A stretch of DNA of 64,000 bases from Pontibacter populi (GTDB lineage Bacteria; Bacteroidota; Bacteroidia; Cytophagales; Hymenobacteraceae). Positions within the stretch are counted from its first letter, which is position 1; the number at the start of each line of letters is the position of its first letter. Below, in pieces: positions 43,573-51,633 of the stretch. The stretch is from the NCBI RefSeq assembly GCF_019336435.1, contig NZ_JAHWXQ010000001.1, positions 124,001 through 188,000 of the forward strand, given 5' to 3'. Under the pieces are notes generated by a model. The model ran no database searches, was not told where the DNA came from, and worked only from the letters and a program-made list of their open reading frames with translations. A program made the position numbers and the translations under genes.

Positions 43573-44994
43573 TTGAATTTCCATTCATTTAATTTACACG
43601 AAGACGTTGTTACAGGTATAGAATCGATGGGGTATAACAGCCCTACTCCTATACAGCAACAGGCCATACCGCTTATTTTAGAGAAGAAAGACCTGATTGC
43701 CTGCGCCCAGACCGGTACCGGTAAAACAGCAGCGTACCTGCTTCCACTTATCGACCGTATCTCGCATGCCAACGCTACACATACCAGCACACTTATTTTA
43801 GTACCAACCCGCGAACTTGCCAAACAGATTGATGAGCAGGTAGAAGGTCTCGGCTATTTTGCCCCGGTTAGCTCTATTGCCATTTACGGCGGTAACAAAG
43901 GCGGCGAATGGGACCAGCAGAAACGTGCCCTTACCAGCGGCGCCGATATTATTATTGCCACGCCAGGACGACTGATGTCACATATGGCGCTGGGCTATGT
44001 AAAGCTGGACGAGTTGAATTACCTGGTGCTGGATGAAGCAGACAAAATGCTGGACATGGGCTTTATGGATGACATCCTGAAGATTGTGCGCCAGTTGCCG
44101 GCCAACCGCCAGACGTTGCTTTTCTCGGCTACCATGCCTAAAAAGATTCGCGACCTGGCACAGCAGATCCTGAACAAACCAGAGGAAATCAACCTGGCCG
44201 TATCGAAGCCTGCTGAGAAAATAGACCAGCGCATGTACCTGACCTTCGACAACCAGAAACTGCCCCTACTGGAATATATTCTGCGGGAGCTGGAGGTTCA
44301 GAACATGATCATCTTCACCTCGCGCAAGTCTAACGTGGCCCAGATCGTAAGATCGCTGCGCAAGATGGGATTTGAAGCCGAAGGTATACAGTCTGACATG
44401 ACGCAGGATGAGCGCGAAGCCGCTTTGCGTGATTTCAAGAATAAGAAATACCAGGTTCTGGTTGGTACAGATATTCTTTCGCGCGGAATTGATATCGACA
44501 ACCTGAGCCATGTACTTAATTTTGACATGCCGCAGGATGCGGAGGATTATGTACACCGCGTGGGTCGTACGGCCCGCGCTGCCTCTACAGGTATGGCTAT
44601 TACCTTCGTGAACGAAAAGGATATGTATCGTGTGCGCAAAGTTGAGCAACTGATTGAGCGTGAGATACCAAAATTAGGCTTACCGGAAGACTTTGGTCCC
44701 GGCCCGGTTTACGACCTAAGCAAGAAGCAGGAACGACCACATGGTGGTGGCAACCGCCCAGGACAGGGTAACAAAAACCGTTCTAACGACAGAAACAGAG
44801 GCGGCAACCGCGACAGAAACAAACCGAGAGGCCCGAAACCTGAGCAAAAAGCTGTCACCGGCGAAGCTGGTGCAACAGCAGAAAAAACAGGTAACGACAG
44901 GCCAATAAAACCATTTACGCCCCGCAACAGAAACAAAGGTAATCGTGGCCCAGCCGGTAATCCAGCCGCACCGCAATCAACCCCTACAGAATAA
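43573..44994 (+). CDS. DEAD-box RNA helicase (RhlE-like)
   Basis: About 473 residues. ATP-dependent RNA helicase for ribosome assembly or RNA turnover. Motifs in order: Q motif region YNSPTPIQQQAIPLI, Walker A AQTGTGKTAAY, PTRELAKQ, DEAD in LVLDEADKMLDMGF, SAT in LFSATMPKKI, and helicase C motifs IIFTSRKSNVAQ, DILSRGIDIDNLSHVLNFDM, YVHRVGRTARA. The basic Arg/Gly/Asn-rich tail (HGGGNRPGQGNKNRSNDRNR) is for RNA binding. The frame opens at GTG 43540, but a TTG at 43573 (reading LNFHSFNLHEDV) fits relatives better; the true start is uncertain. Confidence 0.93.
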   Translation: MNFHSFNLHEDVVTGIESMGYNSPTPIQQQAIPLILEKKDLIACAQTGTGKTAAYLLPLIDRISHANATHTSTLILVPTRELAKQIDEQVEGLGYFAPVSSIAIYGGNKGGEWDQQKRALTSGADIIIATPGRLMSHMALGYVKLDELNYLVLDEADKMLDMGFMDDILKIVRQLPANRQTLLFSATMPKKIRDLAQQILNKPEEINLAVSKPAEKIDQRMYLTFDNQKLPLLEYILRELEVQNMIIFTSRKSNVAQIVRSLRKMGFEAEGIQSDMTQDEREAALRDFKNKKYQVLVGTDILSRGIDIDNLSHVLNFDMPQDAEDYVHRVGRTARAASTGMAITFVNEKDMYRVRKVEQLIEREIPKLGLPEDFGPGPVYDLSKKQERPHGGGNRPGQGNKNRSNDRNRGGNRDRNKPRGPKPEQKAVTGEAGATAEKTGNDRPIKPFTPRNRNKGNRGPAGNPAAPQSTPTE

Positions 44995-44999
44995 CATAG

Positions 45000-45032
45000 A
45001 AACGCCGCTTCCAAAAAGGGGCGGCGTTTTTT
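45000..45032 (+). terminator. Terminator of DEAD-box gene
   Basis: Stem AAACGCCGC / GCGGCGTTT with inner CC-AAAAA-GG, followed by TTT; A-rich on the other side, so it can also serve comEC. Confidence 0.85.
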
Positions 45033-45043
45033 ATAGTACTAAC

Positions 45044-47161
45044 CTATAGTTGCTGCACCAACGCTCCGGAAGTAGTCACGTCATATACAGGTATTTTCTT
45101 ATTGCTGAGTTCTGCTCTCATACGCTCTATATACCAGGGTTTATTACTACCATCCAGCACTATAGTTTTAAAAGCAAAAGCTTGCAGCTCTTCAGGTCTG
45201 ATGCGAACATTCTGAGCAAGAATAATATAATCTAACACCATAGTTGAAATAGGCTGTACTTTCAGTGGTCTTCGGATAAGCAGGATTTTCTTACTCTCCC
45301 AGACAAGCAACTCATTTCCGTCAAGCAATACTTCTGAGACTACTCCGACAGTTTGAACAGTGGCCTCTCCTACAAGTTTAACCGTTGGTGCCGCCACACC
45401 CAGATCCCACAAATGCGCCTGTATATTGAAATTATAGTTCTGTTTATCTGCTGCCAGCAAGCTGTCTGTAACAAGTATAGCTTCTTGGCTCTGTATAAAA
45501 GCCATGGCTGTGCTGCCGCGCAGACTATAGATCGTCAGTAATTTTTGATTTTGCTGCGCTATCGTTTCCAGTATCTGTTGCACCGAAAGCACGCCAACTA
45601 TGCAGGTAGCAAACACCAGGTACTTCAGTTTTTTACGAACCAGGAACAGCGTAAAAAAGGCAAGCAAACTATAGAGCAGCCACGACTGCAGTGCTGTAAT
45701 ATCAAGGCCATTTATGAGCGCATTCGGGAAAGTGGAAAGCAACAGGTTTATCTCGTTCATGACCCAGATAAAGCCGAAATGTACCGCAAACAGCAACTCT
45801 GATACATAAGGCACCCAGTAAAAAACCAGCGCCAATAATCCTGCATAAAGCCCGAAGGAAGATACCGGAACCACCACGATATTTGCCAGCCAGAAATATA
45901 CCGGGAACTGATGAAAATAATAGATACCCAGCGGCAAGGTGATTAATTGCGCGGCCACAGCAATCGAAAAGAGCTCCCAGATCTTGTCCAGGAATCTGTT
46001 GTTTATATCCAGCAAGCTATAGATTGCTGGATGGATAGTCACAATACCTAGCACCGCCAGGAACGACAACTGGAAACCGACATCGAACAGGAAATACGGA
46101 TCGTAAAAAAGTAACAGGAAAGCAACTATAGCCAGTGTGTTATAAATGTTATGCCGGCGGCTCCAGACCATTGCTATCATCACGAGGCTGAACATAAGCA
46201 CTGCCCGCAGTACCGAAGCCGACAACCCGGTCACAAAAGCGTACAACCACAGCAACGTCAGCACTATAGTTACAAACACCAGTCGCTGACTTTTATTCAG
46301 GTTTACACTCTTAAACAGCAACAGAAACACACCAAATATTAACCCGACATGCATGCCCGAAACAGCCAGCACATGCATGGTTCCGGTGGCAGCATAACTG
46401 TCGCGCACGTCGTTATCCAGGTCATCTTTTACGCCCAGAATAAGCGCTGTAGAAATACCAGCTTCACGTTTGGCCTGCACGTTTTCCTTTATAGTTTCTT
46501 CGAGGTAGCGGCGGATCTTTATGCTCAGGTAAAGCAGGAAATTGGGTGGATCGTTGCCAAGTTTAGCAAACTGCTGTGCCTGCAGGTTCTGGCGATGGTA
46601 AATACTTTTCTTCTGTAGATAAGCCTTATAGTTGAATTGTTCAGGGTTAAGTGGGCCCTGTACCGGTAGCGGCGAACCTTTAATCAGTAATTTATCGCCG
46701 TAAGTAAACGTATATTCTTCAGGCGTATCGTGTGGCACGGTAACCTGCACCTGCCCTGTCGCTTTTTGCCAACTCCCGTTAACCAGTACTTTATCAACAG
46801 CCAGTACTGTGCGCTGGTAGCCGGGTTTCTGAATGACGTAATCGTTAACTATACCGGTGTAATAGGTTGGCTTTTGGTTAAGGTTAGAAAGGTGATTTGG
46901 TTGCAGATGTGGCGTGCGAAGTTCAGTTATCCAGAATCCTGCAGAAGCAAAACAGAACAGGCCAACTATACCAACCCAGGTATTAACTTCTGCTGATCTA
47001 TAGCTGCGGGAATAAATAAACAAGCCCAGAAACAGGGCAACAAAAAAGGTGAAGACCTCAGGGGCAAACCTGAAACCTTCACCTATAGTTGTATACGCTA
47101 AAATGCCCGCTATAAAACTAAGCGCAATCCTTAAAAACGGATATGGCGCCCATTGCAGCAT
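45044..47161 (-). CDS. comEC: ComEC/Rec2 family DNA-uptake channel protein
   Basis: 705 residues. N-terminal two-three membrane helices, a DUF4131/OB-like periplasmic domain (YYTGIVNDYVIQKPGYQRTV, ALINGSPLPVQGPLNPEQFN-like region), then the competence domain with about eight helices. The signature ALILGVKDDLDNDVRDSYAA then TGTMHVLAVSGMHVGLIF is present. After it comes a short soluble domain; the full metallo-beta-lactamase-like domain of Bacillus ComEC is missing its metal ligands, as common in Bacteroidota. It should transport one DNA strand across the inner membrane. It starts one base inside the stop of the GNAT gene (TGATG). Confidence 0.9.
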   Translation of the reverse strand: MLQWAPYPFLRIALSFIAGILAYTTIGEGFRFAPEVFTFFVALFLGLFIYSRSYRSAEVNTWVGIVGLFCFASAGFWITELRTPHLQPNHLSNLNQKPTYYTGIVNDYVIQKPGYQRTVLAVDKVLVNGSWQKATGQVQVTVPHDTPEEYTFTYGDKLLIKGSPLPVQGPLNPEQFNYKAYLQKKSIYHRQNLQAQQFAKLGNDPPNFLLYLSIKIRRYLEETIKENVQAKREAGISTALILGVKDDLDNDVRDSYAATGTMHVLAVSGMHVGLIFGVFLLLFKSVNLNKSQRLVFVTIVLTLLWLYAFVTGLSASVLRAVLMFSLVMIAMVWSRRHNIYNTLAIVAFLLLFYDPYFLFDVGFQLSFLAVLGIVTIHPAIYSLLDINNRFLDKIWELFSIAVAAQLITLPLGIYYFHQFPVYFWLANIVVVPVSSFGLYAGLLALVFYWVPYVSELLFAVHFGFIWVMNEINLLLSTFPNALINGLDITALQSWLLYSLLAFFTLFLVRKKLKYLVFATCIVGVLSVQQILETIAQQNQKLLTIYSLRGSTAMAFIQSQEAILVTDSLLAADKQNYNFNIQAHLWDLGVAAPTVKLVGEATVQTVGVVSEVLLDGNELLVWESKKILLIRRPLKVQPISTMVLDYIILAQNVRIRPEELQAFAFKTIVLDGSNKPWYIERMRAELSNKKIPVYDVTTSGALVQQL

Positions 47162-47589
47162 CAGCCCGCAAAAATCATTTTATAGTGTTGTATATCGCAT
47201 TCCGTAAACATATCGCCTTCGGTTTTAAAGCCGTTGCGCTTATAAAAATTTACTGCCGGTAACTGTGCATGCAGGTAAACTTTTCTGCCATTCTGCTCCG
47301 CATTCACATCACGTAACACAGCCTTTAACACTTCCGCACCTACCAGCTTATTTCTATAGTCAGGCAGTACGGCAAAGCGCTCCAGTTTTACACCGTGGTC
47401 GGTAGTACGCCAGCGGGCTGCGCCGCATGGCACGCCTTCAAAAGTAGCTAAGTAATGACTGGCAGTAGCTTCAAAACCATCGTATTCAGCTTCGCGGGGC
47501 ACCTGCTGTTCTTCTACAAAAACCTGCTCCCGTATCCGGAAAGCTTTTTTGAGGTCCTGCTCCTGCTCTGCCCTGATAACCTGTATCAT
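47161..47589 (-). CDS. GNAT-family N-acetyltransferase
   Basis: 142 residues, ElaA-like. Acetyl-CoA-dependent acetylation of a small amine or protein N-terminus. Motifs: FRIREQVFVEEQQVPREAEY at the N-terminus, GAARWRTTDHGVKLERFAVL, the acetyl-CoA loop YRNKLVGAEVLKAVL (less Gly-rich than usual), and LHAQLPAVNFYKRNGFKTEG then DMFTECDIQHYKM. It sits between phoH (4 bases) and comEC (1-base overlap), so probably one transcript. Confidence 0.88.
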   Translation of the reverse strand: MIQVIRAEQEQDLKKAFRIREQVFVEEQQVPREAEYDGFEATASHYLATFEGVPCGAARWRTTDHGVKLERFAVLPDYRNKLVGAEVLKAVLRDVNAEQNGRKVYLHAQLPAVNFYKRNGFKTEGDMFTECDIQHYKMIFAG

Positions 47590-47592
47590 AAA

Positions 47593-48633
47593 CTATACCT
47601 GCACGTTATTTCTAAAACGCCTGTTGTTGTTTACCACACCGTTTTTCTCATCTTCTTCGGCCTGTGCATCGCGCTTGGCACGACGTTCTTCTTCCAGCTT
47701 GCTGTAGGCATTCACGATGTCTTTCACCAGTCTGTGACGCACCACGTCATCGGCAGTCATCTCGACTACGCCAATGCCTTTTACACCACGAAGTATGTTC
47801 AACGCCTCCATCAGACCGGAACGCTGGTTGCGCGGTAAGTCTATCTGCGACCAGTCGCCGTTTACCATCAGTTTCGCGTTCGGGCCCATACGGGTCAGGA
47901 ACATCTTCATCTGGGCTGGCGTCGTATTCTGGGCTTCATCCAGCAGCACAAACGCGTTGTTCAGCGTACGGCCACGCATGTAAGCCAGCGGCGCAATTTC
48001 GATGATCTTGTTTTCCTGGTAATACTTCAGCTTCTCAACCGGAATCATGTCTTCCAGAGCATCGTAGATCGGGCGCAGATATGGATCCACCTTCTCCTTC
48101 ATATCACCAGGCAGGAAACCAAGGCTTTCGCCTGCTTCCACTACCGGTCTGGAAATGATGATCTTCTTCACTTCCTTGTTCTTGAGCGCACGTACCGCCA
48201 TTGCCACCGACACGTAGGTTTTACCAGTACCGGCAGGCCCTAAGGCAAATACCAGGTCATTCTTCTCAATGGCATCCACCAGCTTCTGCTGGTTCGGCGT
48301 CTTCGCTTTTATAACGCCACCCTTCGAGCCATACACAATAACATCCGGAGAGGTAACTATAACTTCTTCATCGGTAAAAGAATCAGAAGAAAGGTATCTA
48401 TTTACGCTGTTATGCGTAATCTTCCCGAACTTATGGTAATGGTCTATCAGCGACGAAAGTATTTCGTGAATTTTTGTGATCTCAGGGGTTTGTCCCTGTA
48501 TTTTGATCTCGTTTCCTCTTGATATGATTTTGCTGCTCGGAAATGCGGCAGCGAGTTGTTTAATATTTTGATTTTCGGTTCCCAGAAAGTCTATCAGGGA
48601 AATATTTTCGAGTGTTATTACTTTCTCTACCAA
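47593..48633 (-). CDS. PhoH-family ATPase
   Basis: 346 residues. RNA-binding KH-like N-terminal domain (about 1-80: ISLIDFLGTENQNIKQLAAA) followed by the PhoH P-loop domain: FALGPAGTGKTYVSVAMAVR (about 130), IISRPVVEAGESLGFLPGDM, Walker B FVLLDEAQNTTPAQMKMFLT, and TGDLQQIDLP-like NGDWSQIDLPRNQRSGL. The family takes part in RNA metabolism and ribosome maturation, often next to ybeY. Here ybeY is not adjacent. The Lys/Glu tail (KLEEERRAKRDAQAEEDEKN) is disordered. It is divergent from the SAM hydrolase gene with a 97-base promoter region. Confidence 0.93.
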   Translation of the reverse strand: MVEKVITLENISLIDFLGTENQNIKQLAAAFPSSKIISRGNEIKIQGQTPEITKIHEILSSLIDHYHKFGKITHNSVNRYLSSDSFTDEEVIVTSPDVIVYGSKGGVIKAKTPNQQKLVDAIEKNDLVFALGPAGTGKTYVSVAMAVRALKNKEVKKIIISRPVVEAGESLGFLPGDMKEKVDPYLRPIYDALEDMIPVEKLKYYQENKIIEIAPLAYMRGRTLNNAFVLLDEAQNTTPAQMKMFLTRMGPNAKLMVNGDWSQIDLPRNQRSGLMEALNILRGVKGIGVVEMTADDVVRHRLVKDIVNAYSKLEEERRAKRDAQAEEDEKNGVVNNNRRFRNNVQV

Positions 48634-48730
48634 ATGTTTAGCTCTTATATAGAATGTTGGTAATATTTTCTTTAATTTAAAGAAATTTGGTTTATATAAT
48701 TACAAATTTATCTAAATTATAGTTCTAAAG

Positions 48731-49507
48731 ATGGCTGTAATTACGTTTCTATCCGATTTTGGATATACTGATCATTATGTGGCTGCGGTAAAGGCGAAAC
48801 TTCTTTCGTTAGATACTGATTGTAAGATCGTTGACATTACCCACGCCATAGAGCCTTATAACATAGCGCACGCGGAGTATGTGCTGGGTTCTGTGTACCA
48901 CGAGTTCCCGGAAGGCACCGTGCATTTGATTGGTGTCGATACCCAGCGCAACAAGGATGGCAGGTTCCATGCAGCCCGCCACAAAGGCCACTATTTCCTG
49001 ATGCCAGACAACGGCCTACTCTCGCTCATAACAGACGGGCAACCGGAGTTGGTGGTAGAATTGAATGCCGAAGATCCATACATGCCCTTCCCTGTGAAAG
49101 ACCTGCTGGCACCTGCGGCTGTATACCTGGCCACAGGCGGCGATATTGAGGTGCTGGGCGAGCGCACGTTCAACATCCGGCAGTTGCTTAATCGCCAGTT
49201 GCGCCTCAACGACCATTCCATTACCGGCCATGTCATACACGTGGACCGCTACGGAAACCTTATTACAAACATAACCCGCGACAGCGTAGATACCATCGCC
49301 CATGGCAGAACTTTTACTATACATTTTGGCCGCGAAACAATAGGCCGCATCCACCCCAACTATAGCCACATCGACGATGGCGAATGCTGCTGTATTTTTA
49401 ACTCGCTGAACCAACTCTGCATCGGCATTAACAAAGGCCACGCCGCAGAGCTGTTAGGTCTGGGCTTCGACTCGCAGATAGACGTGCGCTTTTACCCGGG
49501 GAGTTAA
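48731..49507 (+). CDS. SAM hydroxide adenosyltransferase (DUF62)
   Basis: 258 residues. Splits S-adenosylmethionine with water to adenosine and methionine; related to fluorinase and chlorinase. Motifs: MAVITFLSDFGYTDHYVAAV (Asp-rich SAM site), DITHAIEPYNIAHAEYVLGS, FLMPDNGLLSLI, and HVIHVDRYGNLITNI (conserved Asn). The halogenase-type loop is absent and HIDDGECCCIF is as in hydrolases. It stands alone, divergent from phoH. Confidence 0.92.
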   Translation: MAVITFLSDFGYTDHYVAAVKAKLLSLDTDCKIVDITHAIEPYNIAHAEYVLGSVYHEFPEGTVHLIGVDTQRNKDGRFHAARHKGHYFLMPDNGLLSLITDGQPELVVELNAEDPYMPFPVKDLLAPAAVYLATGGDIEVLGERTFNIRQLLNRQLRLNDHSITGHVIHVDRYGNLITNITRDSVDTIAHGRTFTIHFGRETIGRIHPNYSHIDDGECCCIFNSLNQLCIGINKGHAAELLGLGFDSQIDVRFYPGS

Positions 49508-49515
49508 TTAGTTTT

Positions 49516-49630
49516 GAATTTTGATTGAGTGAATGAGTGAATAAAATTTAGCATTTTTGAGAGTTTCCCTTTCTGAAATATAAATTCCTAATTTTACCAT
49601 TCACTCAATCACTCATACACTCATTCAAAA
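49516..49630. repeat. Imperfect inverted repeat of GAGTGAAT units
   Basis: TTTTGATTGAGTGAATGAGT then GAAT at 49516-49541 is repeated as the reverse complement ATTCACTCAATCACTCATAC then ACTCATTCAAAA at 49598-49630. Each arm is a degenerate tandem of a GAGTGAAT unit. The construction is the same as at 17787-17992. Confidence 0.6.
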
Positions 49631-49632
49631 TT

Positions 49633-49923
49633 ATGTTAATTCGCATCGTCAGGATGACATTTCATCCGGAGAAGACCGGGGGATTTTTAGAGATATTCCG
49701 TACTTCTAAAGACAAGATCCGTGCTTTTGAAGGCTGCAACCACGTAGAGCTTCTGCAGGACCTGAACCACCCCAACGTGTACAGTACTTATAGTTTGTGG
49801 GATTCCGAAGAACACCTGAATAATTATCGCGACTCCGAGCTTTTCGGGCAGGTCTGGAAAGCCACAAAAGCGCTTTTTGCTGATAAGCCACAGGCCTGGT
49901 CGAATGTACAGGTAGCACTATAA
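49633..49923 (+). CDS. Antibiotic-biosynthesis-monooxygenase-like (ABM) protein
   Basis: 96 residues, ferredoxin-like dimeric alpha/beta barrel. The strands and helices MLIRIVRMTFHPEKTGGFLE, VELLQDLNHPNVYSTYSLWD and SEEHLNNYRDSELFGQVWKA match the ABM / quinol monooxygenase family. Members bind haem or oxidise small aromatic substrates; some have no known enzyme activity. The gene starts directly after the GAGTGAAT inverted repeat. Confidence 0.85.
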   Translation: MLIRIVRMTFHPEKTGGFLEIFRTSKDKIRAFEGCNHVELLQDLNHPNVYSTYSLWDSEEHLNNYRDSELFGQVWKATKALFADKPQAWSNVQVAL

Positions 49924-49927
49924 TCCT

Positions 49928-49966
49928 AAAAGACCTGGCAGTGTGCGCAGCTCCTGCTAGTGTTAT
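49928..49966 (+). repeat. Half copy of family C element
   Basis: AAGACCTGGCAGTGTGCGCA then GCTCCTGCTAGTGTTATG matches one arm of the element at 30582-30682; the other arm is missing. Confidence 0.65.
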
Positions 49967-49985
49967 GGGTTGATAGTATTGTTCT

Positions 49986-50340
49986 GTCATTTCGAACGAA
50001 GAGAGAAATCTATCTCAGCTTATAGTTTGTTACTCCTCTACTTGAACCAAGCCTTACTTTCAAATATCCTCTACTCCTGGGAGCTCTACTCACTTATCGA
50101 TCTATAGTTTTCTTTGGTGCCCTCACGGCCGGGAGGCCTCGTCTTCGGGCATCGCGCTGCTGCTTTCTTGCTATCCTCGTGCCTCGGATTGCCTGGCGGC
50201 ACCGCAACAAAGCAAAGGCGCTCAACCCAAAGACTGAGATAAACTTGATAGCTATAGTTTTAACTGGCAAGCTTCGAGTTTGATCGTGGTGATAGTTCCG
50301 TAGGGACAGGTAAACCTGTCCTGCTCTTAGCCTATAACTG
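49986..50340 (-). repeat. Composite repeat E, copy E2 (inverted relative to E1)
   Basis: Begins with the family D half CTGTCATTTCGAACGAAG and GAGAAATCTATCTCAGC, then ACTTGAACCAAGC, the 46-base block identical to E1 (50112-50157), an insertion with CTTGCTATCCTCGTGCCTCG absent from E1, GGCGCTCAACCCAAAGACTG, AAGCTTCGAGTTTGATCGTG, and the GGGACAGGTAAACCTGTCC hairpin. The 84-codon frame across it on the minus strand is considered spurious. Confidence 0.8.
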
Positions 50341-50783
50341 TAGAACAATAGTTTAGAAATTGATAAAAGCAGTAATTGTCCCTTTGAGGGAACTACAGGG
50401 GCGTTAAAACTGCAACTATAAAACTATAATCCTAGCTATAGTAGCAGCCAAAATTCCCCTCTTGGGAGGGGCAGGGGTGGGTTAAAACGTCAACAATGAA
50501 AATGTTTACAGGACTATAGTAAAGGCCTTACCTCCCTTCTACCAAGATCCTTTCAGGATGACAGATGGAAGAGCAAGAAAAAACTCCACGCCTTAGATAA
50601 GAAGGAGCTAGGGGTGGTTTGATCAACAGTAACTATAGAACTATAACACCAACTAGCAGGGCCTGCCCACACTTGACGATCTCAGACATCGAATTAAACA
50701 AACTATAGCCTTTTGCTGTACCTTTGTACAGACAAGCCACATGCTTTTATCTCTGTAGATAAAGGCTAACTAAAACCTGACGC
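50341..50783. other. Repeat-rich gap before hscB
   Basis: About 440 bases without a gene, with blocks also seen (inverted) at 34.7-35.0 kb: CCCCTCTTGGGAGGGGCAGG then GGTGGGTTAAAAC, GGATGACAG, and several AACTATA copies. The hscB promoter should be near the right end (TTTGCTGTACCTTTGTAC at about 50712). Confidence 0.45.
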
Positions 50784-51317
50784 ATGAATTACTTCGAGTT
50801 TTATAACATACCGGAAAGCTTTATGGCTGATGAGAAAGCGATAAAAGCAAAATATTATCAGCTAAGCCGCGAGTATCACCCGGACTTTTACGCAAACGAA
50901 ACACCTGAAAAACAACAGGAAATTCTGCAGCTCTCTACCCAGAACACCAACGCTTACCGCACCCTCTCTGACCAGGACTTACGCATGCAGTACATTTTAA
51001 AAGAGCATGGCCTGTTGGAAGAAGGTGGTAAGAACGAGCTTCCGGGCGGATTCCTGATGGAAATGATGGAGATAAACGAAGAGCTGATGGAACTGGAATT
51101 CGATTTTGATGCAGCTAAGTTTCACCAGATAAGCGAACAAACCATAGGTATAGTTGCCCAACTCGACAACGACATTTTGCCGGTGCTGCAGCGCTACCCT
51201 GAACTACACGGCATTACCAAAGACGAGGCCCTGGATGAAGTGAAAACCTACTATCTAAAGAAAAAATATTTGTTGCGTATTCAGGAAACATTATCTAAGT
51301 TTGCAACCCGTTCCTGA
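50784..51317 (+). CDS. hscB: Fe-S cluster co-chaperone HscB
   Basis: 177 residues. J-domain protein that brings the IscU-type scaffold to its Hsp70 partner during iron-sulfur cluster transfer. J-domain at 1-75 with YYQLSREYHPDFYANETPEK (HPD near 33-35). The C-terminal HSCB oligomerisation domain (FLMEMMEINEELMELEFDFD) is a three-helix bundle. Length fits. HscA and IscU are not adjacent. The gene begins MNYFEFYNIPESF as in other Bacteroidota HscB. Confidence 0.92.
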   Translation: MNYFEFYNIPESFMADEKAIKAKYYQLSREYHPDFYANETPEKQQEILQLSTQNTNAYRTLSDQDLRMQYILKEHGLLEEGGKNELPGGFLMEMMEINEELMELEFDFDAAKFHQISEQTIGIVAQLDNDILPVLQRYPELHGITKDEALDEVKTYYLKKKYLLRIQETLSKFATRS

Positions 51318-51334
51318 TAGAGGAATGGCCATTT

Positions 51335-51357
51335 TAGTTCGACCCTAGCTCTGGGCA
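51335..51357 (+). repeat. Partial copy of tRNA-Leu 3' end
   Basis: AGTTCGACCCTAGCTCTGGG matches the T-arm and acceptor of the tRNA-Leu that follows (GGTTCGACCCCGGCTCTGGG) with few differences. It lies about 110 bases upstream, same orientation, with no 5' half. Confidence 0.7.
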
Positions 51358-51385
51358 TTACCAAACCAAAGCTAAGAACTAACAA

Positions 51386-51467
51386 GCCCAGATGGCGGAA
51401 TTGGTAGACGCGTTGGTCTCAAACACCAATAACTTCGGTTGTGCCGGTTCGACCCCGGCTCTGGGTA
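51386..51467 (+). tRNA. tRNA-Leu (anticodon CAA)
   Basis: 82 bases. Acceptor GCCCAGA pairs with TCTGGGT, the D-arm is GGCGGAATTGGTAGACGC, the anticodon stem-loop TTGGTCTCAAACACCAA contains CAA, the variable arm is TAACTTCGGTTGT and the T-arm GCCGGTTCGACCCCGGC. No encoded CCA. Confidence 0.95.
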
Positions 51468-51479
51468 CTCTTAAACTAT

Positions 51480-51516
51480 AAAAAGCCTTGCAGATGAATA
51501 TTTGCAAGGCTTTTTT
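51480..51516 (+). terminator. Terminator of tRNA-Leu
   Basis: Stem AAAAAGCCTTGCA / TGCAAGGCTTTTT with a 10-base loop and a T-run. Confidence 0.88.
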
Positions 51517-51633
51517 GTTTTAGGGGAACGGTGTAATGGACGGAATTCTACTTTGAAACTGTAACGGAGGGCATGAACTAAATTAGTTTTATAAAAGATA
51601 TTCTGACACATAAAGCTATTTTAATGCACAACC

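Noticed and set aside
50094-50348. 84-codon minus-strand frame with Arg-rich product
   Set aside because: Made of composite repeat E2 and not maintained in E1.
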